A DNA stretch of 11,497 nt from DATEPR01 sp036269975 (lineage in GTDB: Bacteria > Actinomycetota > Actinomycetes > Mycobacteriales > Pseudonocardiaceae), in assembly GCA_036269975.1 (NCBI GenBank), contig DATBDL010000336.1, forward strand, positions 1 through 11,497. The letters are read 5' to 3'. Positions 1 through 5,015 of this stretch are shown in pieces (within the stretch, counting starts at the first letter, position 1; the number at the start of each line of letters is the position of its first letter). The position numbers and the translations under genes were made by a program. The notes beneath the pieces were generated by a model, which did no database searches, was not told the origin of the DNA, and saw only the letters and a list, made by a program, of their open reading frames with translations.

Positions 1-66
1 ATCGAACAGAGCTTCACTTTCTGAATCGATCAACCTACCGGGTTCTGACCGGGCATGAAGCTCCAC
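1..66 (-). CDS. 5' end of an unidentified gene (22 codons, cut by window edge)
   Basis: On the minus strand a GTG at 66-64 follows AAGGAGG (71-77) with a 4-nt spacer, and the frame stays open for 22 codons to position 1, starting VELHARSEPGRL and continuing off the left edge. The only ATG nearby (56-54 in another frame) reaches a stop after a few codons. The SD match is close to perfect, although the spacer is slightly short. No family can be recognised from 22 residues. It lies 160 nt downstream of the regulator gene's stop on the same strand, so read-through from that gene is possible, but the separate SD and a dyad upstream (101-124) suggest independent control. Confidence 0.55.
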   Translation of the reverse strand, partial: MELHARSEPGRLIDSESEALFD

Positions 67-70
67 GATA

Positions 71-77
71 CCTCCTT
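71..77 (-). promoter_or_regulatory. Shine-Dalgarno of the partial left-edge gene
   Basis: The minus strand reads AAGGAGG, then TATC, then GTG. This is the main evidence that the GTG at 66 is a real start. Confidence 0.6.
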
Positions 78-100
78 CAAGAGGACGCACATCGTACCAA

Positions 101-124
101 TGGTGTATCACGATCGACACACCA
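101..124. promoter_or_regulatory. Imperfect dyad upstream of the left-edge gene (possible operator)
   Basis: TGGTGT at 101-106 is the exact reverse complement of ACACCA at 119-124, and two further inner pairs match (8 of 12 positions in each half). A TACGAT hexamer on the minus strand (96-91) is a possible -10 box 25 nt before the GTG. No good -35 hexamer is visible at 16-18 bp. The dyad would cover the -35 zone, as the palindrome at 606-624 does for the neighbouring gene, but its sequence is different. Confidence 0.3.
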
Positions 125-226
125 ACCCGCCGGAGATGCCGCGGAAACCAGACTCACCCGCTCCGTCGAGCCGCCTTGAACCGATAGCACCTGAGGGCCA
201 CTTTCTTGCCGGTGTCAACTCGTACT

Positions 227-586
227 TCAGGGTCGATATGGCGCGGTCAGACGCCAACGCTGGGGCGTAACTCCGGGAACGAGTTCCGTGACGCCGTGCT
301 TCGCCATCGCAGCCAGCGCTGTCCGGATATTCGGTTCGTCTGATCGTCCGAGATACTTGGTGATCGCCCGCGGGGAGACTCCACTCGACGTCTCGATGCC
401 TGGCGCCTCGGCCACCAACTGCTGAAGGGATCCGAGGCCAGCTCTGTCGAGAGACCTATGTGAGTGGTCCGATGCCCCCATCAACTCAAGTTCGTCAGCA
501 AGTTTCAGGGCCAACCCGCTGACCTGGCGAAGAAACTGAGCGATCAGCTCCTCACCCGAAGGCTGACTGGACGTAACCGACGGCAT
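227..586 (-). CDS. Small winged-helix-like protein, putative DNA-binding regulator (119 aa)
   Basis: The start is ATG at 586-584. An upstream in-frame start at 673 would translate the terminator and promoter, so it is rejected. There is no SD; instead a -10 hexamer TATAGT ends 6 nt before the ATG, which fits a leaderless mRNA. Residues 11-38 form an amphipathic helix (EELIAQFLRQ through LADELEL). Residues 66-115 look like a winged helix: a SPRAITKYLG helix, then NIRTALAAMAKHG as the likely recognition helix, then VTELVPG and QRWRLT as the wing strands. The family has no function I can name; similar small proteins with a DEPN-RTAL and QRWRLT pattern occur in actinomycetes as hypotheticals. Autoregulation through the palindrome in its own promoter is inference. 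GC content around it is lower than in the rest of the window. Confidence 0.72.
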   Translation of the reverse strand: MPSVTSSQPSGEELIAQFLRQVSGLALKLADELELMGASDHSHRSLDRAGLGSLQQLVAEAPGIETSSGVSPRAITKYLGRSDEPNIRTALAAMAKHGVTELVPGVTPQRWRLTAPYRP

Positions 587-592
587 GGTCAG

Positions 593-621
593 ACTATAGT
601 CAAAGCTGTGGACAGTGTCCA
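593..621 (-). promoter_or_regulatory. Leaderless-type promoter of the winged-helix gene
   Basis: On the minus strand, TGGACA (621-616, five of six matches to TTGACA) and TATAGT (598-593) are separated by exactly 17 bp. Six bases separate the -10 box from the ATG at 586, so transcription would begin on the start codon itself. Leaderless mRNAs of this geometry are common in actinobacteria. Confidence 0.65.
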
Positions 622-624
622 CAG
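606..624. promoter_or_regulatory. Perfect 19-bp palindrome over the -35 box (operator candidate)
   Basis: CTGTGGACA and TGTCCACAG are perfect 9-bp arms around the single base at 615. A third related half-site, TGTTGAC, follows at 625-631, so the half-site recurs at about 9-bp steps. The palindrome overlaps the -35 hexamer and the spacer of the promoter for the adjacent winged-helix gene, the usual place for a repressor site. Each arm also resembles the actinobacterial DnaA box TTGTCCACA (8 of 9), so DnaA binding is an alternative. Confidence 0.6.
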
Positions 625-656
625 TGTTGACTGCTCCGACTACAGGCAGCAGTACG

Positions 657-694
657 ACGGCGGGCCCGGACACTGTGGTGTCCGGGCCCGCCGT
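657..694 (-). terminator. Strong hairpin terminator after the nuclease gene
   Basis: A perfect 17-bp GC-rich stem (657-673 with 678-694) closes a 4-nt TGTG loop. It starts 10 nt past the nuclease stop codon on the minus strand. There is no T-tract, as is usual for actinobacterial intrinsic terminators. It insulates the nuclease from the regulator promoter just downstream. Confidence 0.8.
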
Positions 695-704
695 TGTTGG
701 TGGA

Positions 705-2567
705 TCAGTGCAGGTCTCGGGGGTCGAAGGGGATGATCCGGACTACCTGCGGGTCGTGGTCGCTGGTTTGGTTCGTGAACTCCGCGTTGATGTGGACCGC
801 GTCGTAGTCGAACCAGTGGATTGCCGGGCTGGTCAGGATGTGGTCCAGGACCTCCGACTGGCCGTCGAAGTCGTACGTGTACCGCTGGTCTTCGGGTAGC
901 GTGTCGATCAGGTCTCGCAGTGCGTTTCCGCTGGTCAGGATGTGCGCCGCTGCTGAGAACTGGTAATCGTTCAGGTCTCCTACCACCACCACGCTCGCGG
1001 TGGGGTCGATCTTCTCTATGCTGGTCACGAAGTCGTGGACCTCTTGGGACTGCTGGGCGCGCTGGACTTCCGACGACCTCGCCGGCGGCTGGAAACGGCC
1101 CTCGTCCGGCTGGTCTGGCAGCTTGGCCACGAAGTGGTTCGCCACCACGAAGACCGTCTGACCATGGAACACGAACTCCCCGGCCAGTGGCTTGCGGCTG
1201 GCTGCCCACGCGGTTGCGTTGTTCGGATCGATCCGGCCCGGGGAGACCGACAACTGCGGGCGACCGTGGTTGTTCAGCACCTGCGTGGCCGTGGTGGCAT
1301 CGCCGCCAGTGCGATCCACAAAGGACACCCGTGCCGGGTTGAACAGGAAGACCTGGCGGATGTTTCCGCCTGGCTGGCCGCCGTCCGCATCATTGACCGG
1401 GTCGATCTCGCGCCACTGGTACTGCGGGCCACCGGCGGCGACGATGGCATTGGTCAGGTCCGTCAATGTCACGTCGGCGGCTGTCACGCCGTCGTCCTTG
1501 GCGCCGTCGTTGTCCTGGACCTCTTCCACCGCAACGATGTCGGGGCTGGCGAGGTTGTGCACCACACCCTGCGCCAGCGCGGCGAACTTGGTGGCCGGGT
1601 CGGTCGGCGCCAGGTTCTCCACGTTGTACGTGGCGATCGCCAGCTCGAACGGGTTCTGCTTGCGGGTGACCTCCGGCTGGATGCCGCCCGACTTCAGGGT
1701 GCCGATCGGCGAGCCCTCGATCTCGTAGCCGCCGAACTCGCTGTACGTGAGCGGGCCCACGGTCTGGCCGACGAGTTCGTCGCCGACGTTGGCGCCTGGT
1801 GCCTTCGGGGCGCCGGGCAACGCCACGACCTCCAACCGGCCGGTGTCGCGGTCGTTGTAGTTCGGGAAGATCTCGCCGCCGCGTGGGGTCCGGTCCGCGT
1901 TGGGCTTCGTGGTGACGTACAGCTCGCCGAAGGTGTCCGTCGGGCCGACGACCCTCGCGTTGTCGACCTCGACCAGCTCACTCTCGTGGGACTTGAAGAA
2001 GTCCAGCGCGTAGCGGCGTGGCTCGAGCGTGCGTGACTCGTAGTCGGCACCGCCCGCGTTCGCGGCCATCTGGAACGGCACCGAGTTCGGGTGCAGGACA
2101 ACTGGCGCCGGCAGGGCGTTGGCGCTGGACACCACGGTCCACGTCGCGTGCTCCAGCTCGGTGTTGGCCAGGTCGACGCTGGTGGCGGGCGCCGCGTCCG
2201 GGTGGAAGTCGGCGACCAGGCCGTTCACCGTGACGGCGTCACCGACCGCGACGGCCGGCGTTTTCGAGCCGTTGAACACGAACAGGCCCGCGCTGCCGAG
2301 CTTGGCGCGGTCCGGGTTCGGGTCCTGGAAATAGAAGCCGCGTGCACTGCCCGTCGTGGCCACCGCCGTGACGATGCCCGCGATGCCGGTGACCTGCTGG
2401 CCGTTGAAGGGCGACAGGAACGTGCTGCCGTGGATGTCCTGGATGGTCAACGGTGCATCCGACGACGCCGCCACGGCGGTAGCCGGGACCAGCGCGAAGA
2501 CCAGCCCACCTGTGATCGCCACAGCGGCGCCGCGCAGGGCTGGCCGGGATAACGAAGATCGAGTCAC
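705..2567 (-). CDS. Secreted endonuclease/exonuclease/phosphatase-family nuclease (ExeM/NucH-like, 620 aa)
   Basis: A Sec signal peptide (RGAAVAITGGLVFALVPATAV) ends at AVA around residue 33. Residues ~40-120 look like the OB-fold module (YhcR-type) seen in extracellular nucleases. The C-terminal ~310 residues are an EEP domain with the catalytic set present: YNVEN (314-318), the metal-binding Glu of AVEEV (~349), NIRQ (402), RKPL (458), NHF (477-479), GDLND (530-534), LDHIL (574-578) and SDHDP (602-606). The family uses divalent metal to cleave phosphodiester bonds; here the substrate is probably extracellular DNA, for scavenging. There is no LPXTG or C-terminal membrane segment, so it is likely released. 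I chose GTG 2567 because AGGGGAG (2575-2581) lies 7 nt upstream and the protein then begins directly with the signal peptide; ATG 2603 and 2660 lack this. A terminator follows. Specific activity (DNA, RNA or phosphoester) is not decided by the sequence. Confidence 0.9.
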   Translation of the reverse strand: MTRSSLSRPALRGAAVAITGGLVFALVPATAVAASSDAPLTIQDIHGSTFLSPFNGQQVTGIAGIVTAVATTGSARGFYFQDPNPDRAKLGSAGLFVFNGSKTPAVAVGDAVTVNGLVADFHPDAAPATSVDLANTELEHATWTVVSSANALPAPVVLHPNSVPFQMAANAGGADYESRTLEPRRYALDFFKSHESELVEVDNARVVGPTDTFGELYVTTKPNADRTPRGGEIFPNYNDRDTGRLEVVALPGAPKAPGANVGDELVGQTVGPLTYSEFGGYEIEGSPIGTLKSGGIQPEVTRKQNPFELAIATYNVENLAPTDPATKFAALAQGVVHNLASPDIVAVEEVQDNDGAKDDGVTAADVTLTDLTNAIVAAGGPQYQWREIDPVNDADGGQPGGNIRQVFLFNPARVSFVDRTGGDATTATQVLNNHGRPQLSVSPGRIDPNNATAWAASRKPLAGEFVFHGQTVFVVANHFVAKLPDQPDEGRFQPPARSSEVQRAQQSQEVHDFVTSIEKIDPTASVVVVGDLNDYQFSAAAHILTSGNALRDLIDTLPEDQRYTYDFDGQSEVLDHILTSPAIHWFDYDAVHINAEFTNQTSDHDPQVVRIIPFDPRDLH

Positions 2568-2574
2568 GCTCGTG

Positions 2575-2581
2575 CTCCCCT
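2575..2581 (-). promoter_or_regulatory. Shine-Dalgarno fixing the nuclease GTG start
   Basis: The minus strand reads AGGGGAG, 7 nt, then GTG at 2567. It decides between this start and the longer ATG options at 2603 and 2660. Confidence 0.65.
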
Positions 2582-2612
2582 CGAGTTTATCGGGTCGAGG
2601 CATCGTGCCTGT

Positions 2613-2623
2613 ACCGGATGAAC
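2613..2623 (-). promoter_or_regulatory. Single PHO-box-like unit upstream of the nuclease
   Basis: GTTCATCCGGT on the minus strand matches 10 of 11 positions of the streptomycete PhoP direct-repeat unit G(G/T)TCAYYYR(C/G)G. The 11 nt before it match only about 6 and the 11 nt after do not match, so a proper tandem PHO box is not present. It lies about 45 nt before the GTG start. Confidence 0.2.
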
Positions 2624-2714
2624 GGAGGGAAGCCCCAACGCGAACACTGTCAACGGACAACAGCCCAAAAGGGCAGATCAGGATCGGTCCAGCCGGACTG
2701 AGTGCGGTGACCGC

Positions 2715-3551
2715 TCAGTGACCACCACCACCATGGCCACCACCACCGCCGCCACCGCCGCCATGGCCGCCATGGCCGCCATGGCCACCGCCATCGTTAC
2801 CGCCGCCACCGTCGAACCAACTGAACTGCTGTTGGCTCCCCCAGTCGTTGCTGCCGCTTTGTTGCACGTTGGCTGTCTGCACGTCGGCGGACTGCATGAG
2901 GGCGAGAAGCTGGGTGACGGTTGTCGATGACGTGGATGTGGTCGTGACCGGCCACACCACTGGCGCCACCACCGGCGCCACGGCCCTCGTCACCGGGGTC
3001 ACCACGGGTGCCACCGCCTGCGTTGCCGGTTCCACCACTGGCGCCACCACAGACGCCAGTACCGGTTGCACGCCGGGCAACTGCGGCGACTGGCCGCCCG
3101 GACCGGATCGCGGGTTCCCCAGTCCGATCGACAGCCACGGCGGTAGCACGCTCCCCGGCAGGCCGGGTATGCCGACACCAGGGCCGTCGTCCCAAGGGAG
3201 ACCACCAGCCTCCGGCGGCAGGCCGTTGTCCTGATCGCCGGCGCCGACGCCCTTCGGGTGGGCCGACCCCGCGCCGGCATGCGGACCGACGCTGCCGGCC
3301 GGCAGGGCGCTGGCCGACCCCACCTCGCCGGCCGCGCCGGATGCGAGCGTGGTGCCGAGCGGCTGGGTCATCAAAAGGCCACCGACCATGGCGCCGGCCG
3401 CGAGCACGACCGCGCCGGTGAGTGGACGATTCATCCGCGATTTCAGGGGGCGATAGCCCTCGCGCTCCAGCAACTGGTGCACGGTGATCCGGGACCACGT
3501 GTCGACTGTTCTCGGGTCGACATCATCGTCGCTGCCATCGAGCCAGTTCAC
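2715..3551 (-). CDS. Membrane-anchored Pro/Val-repeat protein with Gly/His-rich tail (278 aa, unknown function)
   Basis: The start is GTG 3551, because GGAGGT (3558-3563) sits 6 nt upstream; a longer reading frame runs back through tRNA-Ser and is not credible, and GTG 3605 has a weaker site. Residues 1-43 are a polar, probably cytoplasmic, segment (VNWLDGSDDDVDP... HQLLEREGYRP). Residues 44-64 are one membrane helix (TGAVVLAAGAMVGGLL). The rest is low complexity and presumably outside: Gly/Pro-rich 70-160, then APVV/TPV repeats at 165-202, a Thr/Ser stretch, a Gln/Asn-rich part with DWGSQQQFSWFDG (236-248), and a tail of Gly with five His (257, 260, 263, 273, 278). No enzyme domain is visible. 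The tail could bind metal ions or be structural; that is inference. It lies upstream of the nuclease on the same strand, with a 147-bp gap that holds no convincing terminator, so partial co-transcription is possible. Confidence 0.75.
   Translation of the reverse strand: MNWLDGSDDDVDPRTVDTWSRITVHQLLEREGYRPLKSRMNRPLTGAVVLAAGAMVGGLLMTQPLGTTLASGAAGEVGSASALPAGSVGPHAGAGSAHPKGVGAGDQDNGLPPEAGGLPWDDGPGVGIPGLPGSVLPPWLSIGLGNPRSGPGGQSPQLPGVQPVLASVVAPVVEPATQAVAPVVTPVTRAVAPVVAPVVWPVTTTSTSSTTVTQLLALMQSADVQTANVQQSGSNDWGSQQQFSWFDGGGGNDGGGHGGHGGHGGGGGGGGGHGGGGH
2757..2789 (-). repeat. 9-bp tandem repeat encoding Gly-Gly-His units
   Basis: On the plus strand the unit ATGGCCGCC occurs at 2763-2771 and 2772-2780 and as ATGGCCACC at 2781-2789, preceded by GCCGCC. 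Reading the minus strand gives HGG repeats in the C-terminal tail. The flanking CAC/CGC triplets extend the low-complexity tract over about 2718-2805. Many GG doublets on the coding strand could fold into weak quadruplexes. Confidence 0.75.
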
Positions 3552-3557
3552 GGCGCC

Positions 3558-3563
3558 ACCTCC
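3558..3563 (-). promoter_or_regulatory. Shine-Dalgarno fixing the Gly/His-rich protein start
   Basis: GGAGGT on the minus strand, 6 nt before GTG 3551. It excludes the much longer frame that continues into the tRNA gene. Confidence 0.65.
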
Positions 3564-3674
3564 ACCACACGAGACGTCCTCCACGTCGGGTGCGATTGCT
3601 ATCACGTAATCACCCTGAGAAGTACTCCGACTACCGCCAAGGGTGACCCACATCGGGTATCGAACCGGCAACGA

Positions 3675-3710
3675 AAACGCCAGTCGCCGGCTATGCGGTG
3701 ACTGGCGTTT
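3675..3710 (-). terminator. Rho-independent terminator of tRNA-Ser
   Basis: AAACGCCAGTC and GACTGGCGTTT pair perfectly; three more pairs (one G-T wobble) extend the stem to 14 bp around an 8-nt loop. On the minus strand the hairpin is followed by TTTTCGTT counting the last stem bases. It begins 18 nt after the tRNA 3' end. Confidence 0.85.
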
Positions 3711-3728
3711 CGTTGTCCGGTTCACGAG

Positions 3729-3813
3729 CGGTAGCGGTGGGATTTGAACCCACGGAGGGTTGCCCCTCACGCGCTTTCGAGGCGCGCTCCTTCGGCCGCT
3801 CGGACACGCTACC
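3729..3813 (-). tRNA. tRNA-Ser, anticodon CGA (reads UCG)
   Basis: 85 nt on the minus strand. The acceptor arm GGTAGCG pairs with CGCTACC and the discriminator base is G (3729). The D arm is TCC...GGA. The anticodon stem CGCGC/GCGCG encloses the loop CTCGAAA, giving CGA. The long class II variable arm GAGGG-GCAA-CCCTC is the serine tRNA signature. The T arm is GTGGG TTCAAAT CCCAC. CCA is not encoded; CTC follows. A TAAGGT -10 box precedes it and a strong terminator follows, so it can be its own transcription unit although it lies just downstream of tadA. Confidence 0.97.
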
Positions 3814-3820
3814 GCCGGCA

Positions 3821-3849
3821 ACCTTACCGGACCGGGTTCGGCCGATCAG
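3821..3849 (-). promoter_or_regulatory. Likely promoter of tRNA-Ser
   Basis: TAAGGT (3826-3821) fits the TANNNT actinobacterial -10 pattern and lies 7 nt before the tRNA 5' end. The hexamer 17 bp upstream is CTGATC (3849-3844), only three of six matches to TTGACA. That -35 falls inside the proximal copy of the 25-bp direct repeat. Confidence 0.4.
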
Positions 3850-3899
3850 CCGGCGGGGAGGCGCAACCGAGCGGCGATCGGCCGGCGGGGAGGCGCAAC
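3843..3899. repeat. 25-bp direct repeat, two copies, between tadA and tRNA-Ser
   Basis: Positions 3843-3867 and 3875-3899 match in 24 of 25 bases (A/G at 3848/3880), spaced 32 bp apart. The core is GCCGGCGGGGAGGCGCAAC. A shorter third relative, GCCGGGGAGGCGGAAC (3922-3937), is the last codons of tadA itself, so the pair looks like duplicated and diverged copies of the tadA 3' end. Confidence 0.75.
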
Positions 3900-3916
3900 G
3901 CACGAGGCAACCGGAC

Positions 3917-4417
3917 TCAGTCGCCGGGGAGGCGGAACTCGGCGAAGAAGTCGGCCAGCAGGGCCGCGCACTCGTCCGCCAGTACGCCGCCGACCACTTC
4001 CGGCCGGTGGTTGAGCCTGCGGTCGCGCACCACGTCCCACAGCGATCCCACCGCGCCCGTCTTCGGCTCCCACGCTCCGAACACGACTCTGGCCACCCTG
4101 GCCGCGACCAGCGCGCCCGCGCACATCGTGCACGGTTCGACCGTCACGGCGAGCGTGCAGCCGCTCAGGCGCCAGCCGTCGCCGTGCTGAGCCGCCGCCG
4201 CCCTGATGGCCAGGATCTCGGCGTGGGCGGTGGGGTCGCCGAGGCGTTCCCGTGCGTTCGCTGCCCTTGCCAGTTCGACGCCGTCCGCGTTCCACACGAC
4301 GGCGCCGATCGGCACGTCGGCCGCCGAGCGAGGGATGTCCGGTGAGCGCAGGGTGGCGGCGGCCATGGCGGCGCGCACCAACTGCTCGTCCGACGGCATC
4401 CGACCCATACGACCCAT
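3917..4417 (-). CDS. tadA: tRNA-specific adenosine deaminase TadA (166 aa)
   Basis: TadA converts adenosine 34 of tRNA-Arg(ACG) to inosine so that one tRNA reads CGU, CGC and CGA. The zinc site is complete: HAE at 65-67 (His ligand, Glu proton shuttle) and PCTMC at 95-99 (two Cys ligands). TAHAEI, GALV and GAWEPKTGAVGSLWD are typical of bacterial TadA rather than other cytidine deaminase-fold enzymes. Length is normal. The start is uncertain: ATGs at 4417, 4408 and 4399 are all in frame (MGRMGRMPSDEQ), created by a repeated ATGGGTCG(T/G) unit, and none has a clear SD. The gene before it ends 7 nt upstream of the first ATG, so translation is probably coupled. Family members often begin at the position of the third Met. 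Confidence 0.95.
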   Translation of the reverse strand: MGRMGRMPSDEQLVRAAMAAATLRSPDIPRSAADVPIGAVVWNADGVELARAANARERLGDPTAHAEILAIRAAAAQHGDGWRLSGCTLAVTVEPCTMCAGALVAARVARVVFGAWEPKTGAVGSLWDVVRDRRLNHRPEVVGGVLADECAALLADFFAEFRLPGD

Positions 4418-4424
4418 CCGGCCG

Positions 4425-4910
4425 TCAGGACTCGATGACCGCCAGCAACGCCGAGTAGTGCTCGGCGAAGCCGCACCGTTGCGCGATCATGGTGAGCTGC
4501 TCGTCCGGGTACAGGTCGATCTCGTCGATGATCACCTGCAGTTCGGCGGCCGGCAGGCCCAGGTCGGCGATGATGGCCATGTCGCCCTCCGGCCAGACCC
4601 CGTCGTCGTCCTCGTCCGGGGCTTCGACCCGCAACAGGTCGAGCACGTCCGCCGCGACGTCGTAGTCCAGCGCCGCCGCCGCGTCCGACAGGACGAGCGC
4701 CACCCCGCCGGGTGTCGGTCGCAGCAGGATGAAGAACTCGTCGTCTATCGCCAACATGCCGAACGCCGCCCCGGTGGACCGGATTCGGCGTAGTTCCGTG
4801 ATCGCCGCGTCCAGCTCACCGAGTGCCGCATCGTCCATGCGGGCACACCGCCATCGTCCGTCCTCACGGACGACGGACACCGCGAAGCCATCCGGCCCCT
4901 GCACTGCCAT
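4425..4910 (-). CDS. tRNA adenosine deaminase-associated protein (161 aa)
   Basis: This belongs to the actinobacterial family found next to tadA (TIGR03941-type); its biochemical role is not established, and the name comes from the conserved neighbourhood. Recognisable parts are GFAVSVVREDGRW (8-20), GAAFGMLAIDDEFFILLRP (48-65), SDAAAALDYDVAADVLD (75-91), the acidic linker EAPDEDDDG (96-104), DLGLPAAEL (116-124) and the C-terminal DLYPDEQLTMIAQRCGF (132-148). The start was placed at ATG 4910, as the conserved sequence begins there; GTG 4916 and ATG 5009 are in frame, but the segment upstream of 4916 does not resemble the family. It precedes tadA by 7 nt on the same strand. No membrane segment or catalytic motif is seen. 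Confidence 0.88.
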   Translation of the reverse strand: MAVQGPDGFAVSVVREDGRWRCARMDDAALGELDAAITELRRIRSTGAAFGMLAIDDEFFILLRPTPGGVALVLSDAAAALDYDVAADVLDLLRVEAPDEDDDGVWPEGDMAIIADLGLPAAELQVIIDEIDLYPDEQLTMIAQRCGFAEHYSALLAVIES

Positions 4911-4988
4911 GTACACACCGTATGCGCCCCGCCAACGGCCCGAAAGTGCTGCCCCCTCCCGCTGCGGCCCGTGACCGAACCGGCCAAC

Positions 4989-5002
4989 CACCGTGATCGG
5001 TG
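4989..5002. promoter_or_regulatory. Short inverted repeat in the divergent intergenic region
   Basis: CACCG-TGAT-CGGTG, followed at once by CACC-ATC-GGTG (5005-5014), giving two small dyads just before the amidohydrolase ATG in the 105-bp gap between divergent genes. No clear -10/-35 pair was found in either direction here. A regulatory role is only suggested by position. Confidence 0.2.
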
Positions 5003-5015
5003 ACACCATCGGTGG

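Noticed and set aside
55..270. 71-aa plus-strand open frame at the left edge
   Set aside because: No SD, no recognisable domain, and it overlaps the ends of two better-supported minus-strand genes.
587..673. 29-residue N-terminal extension of the winged-helix protein
   Set aside because: It would translate the operator, the promoter and half of the nuclease terminator; the ATG at 586 fits the -10 box exactly.
1035..2036. 333-codon plus-strand frame opposite the nuclease
   Set aside because: No domain, and the minus-strand nuclease has all EEP motifs.
2697..2719. Hairpin ACTGAG...CTCAGT at the end of the Gly/His-rich gene as a terminator
   Set aside because: It overlaps the stop codon, has a bulge and a 3-base loop, and no T-tract; too weak to call.
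3552..3821. N-terminal extension of the Gly/His-rich protein back into tRNA-Ser
   Set aside because: It runs through the tRNA gene and its terminator; a consensus SD marks GTG 3551.
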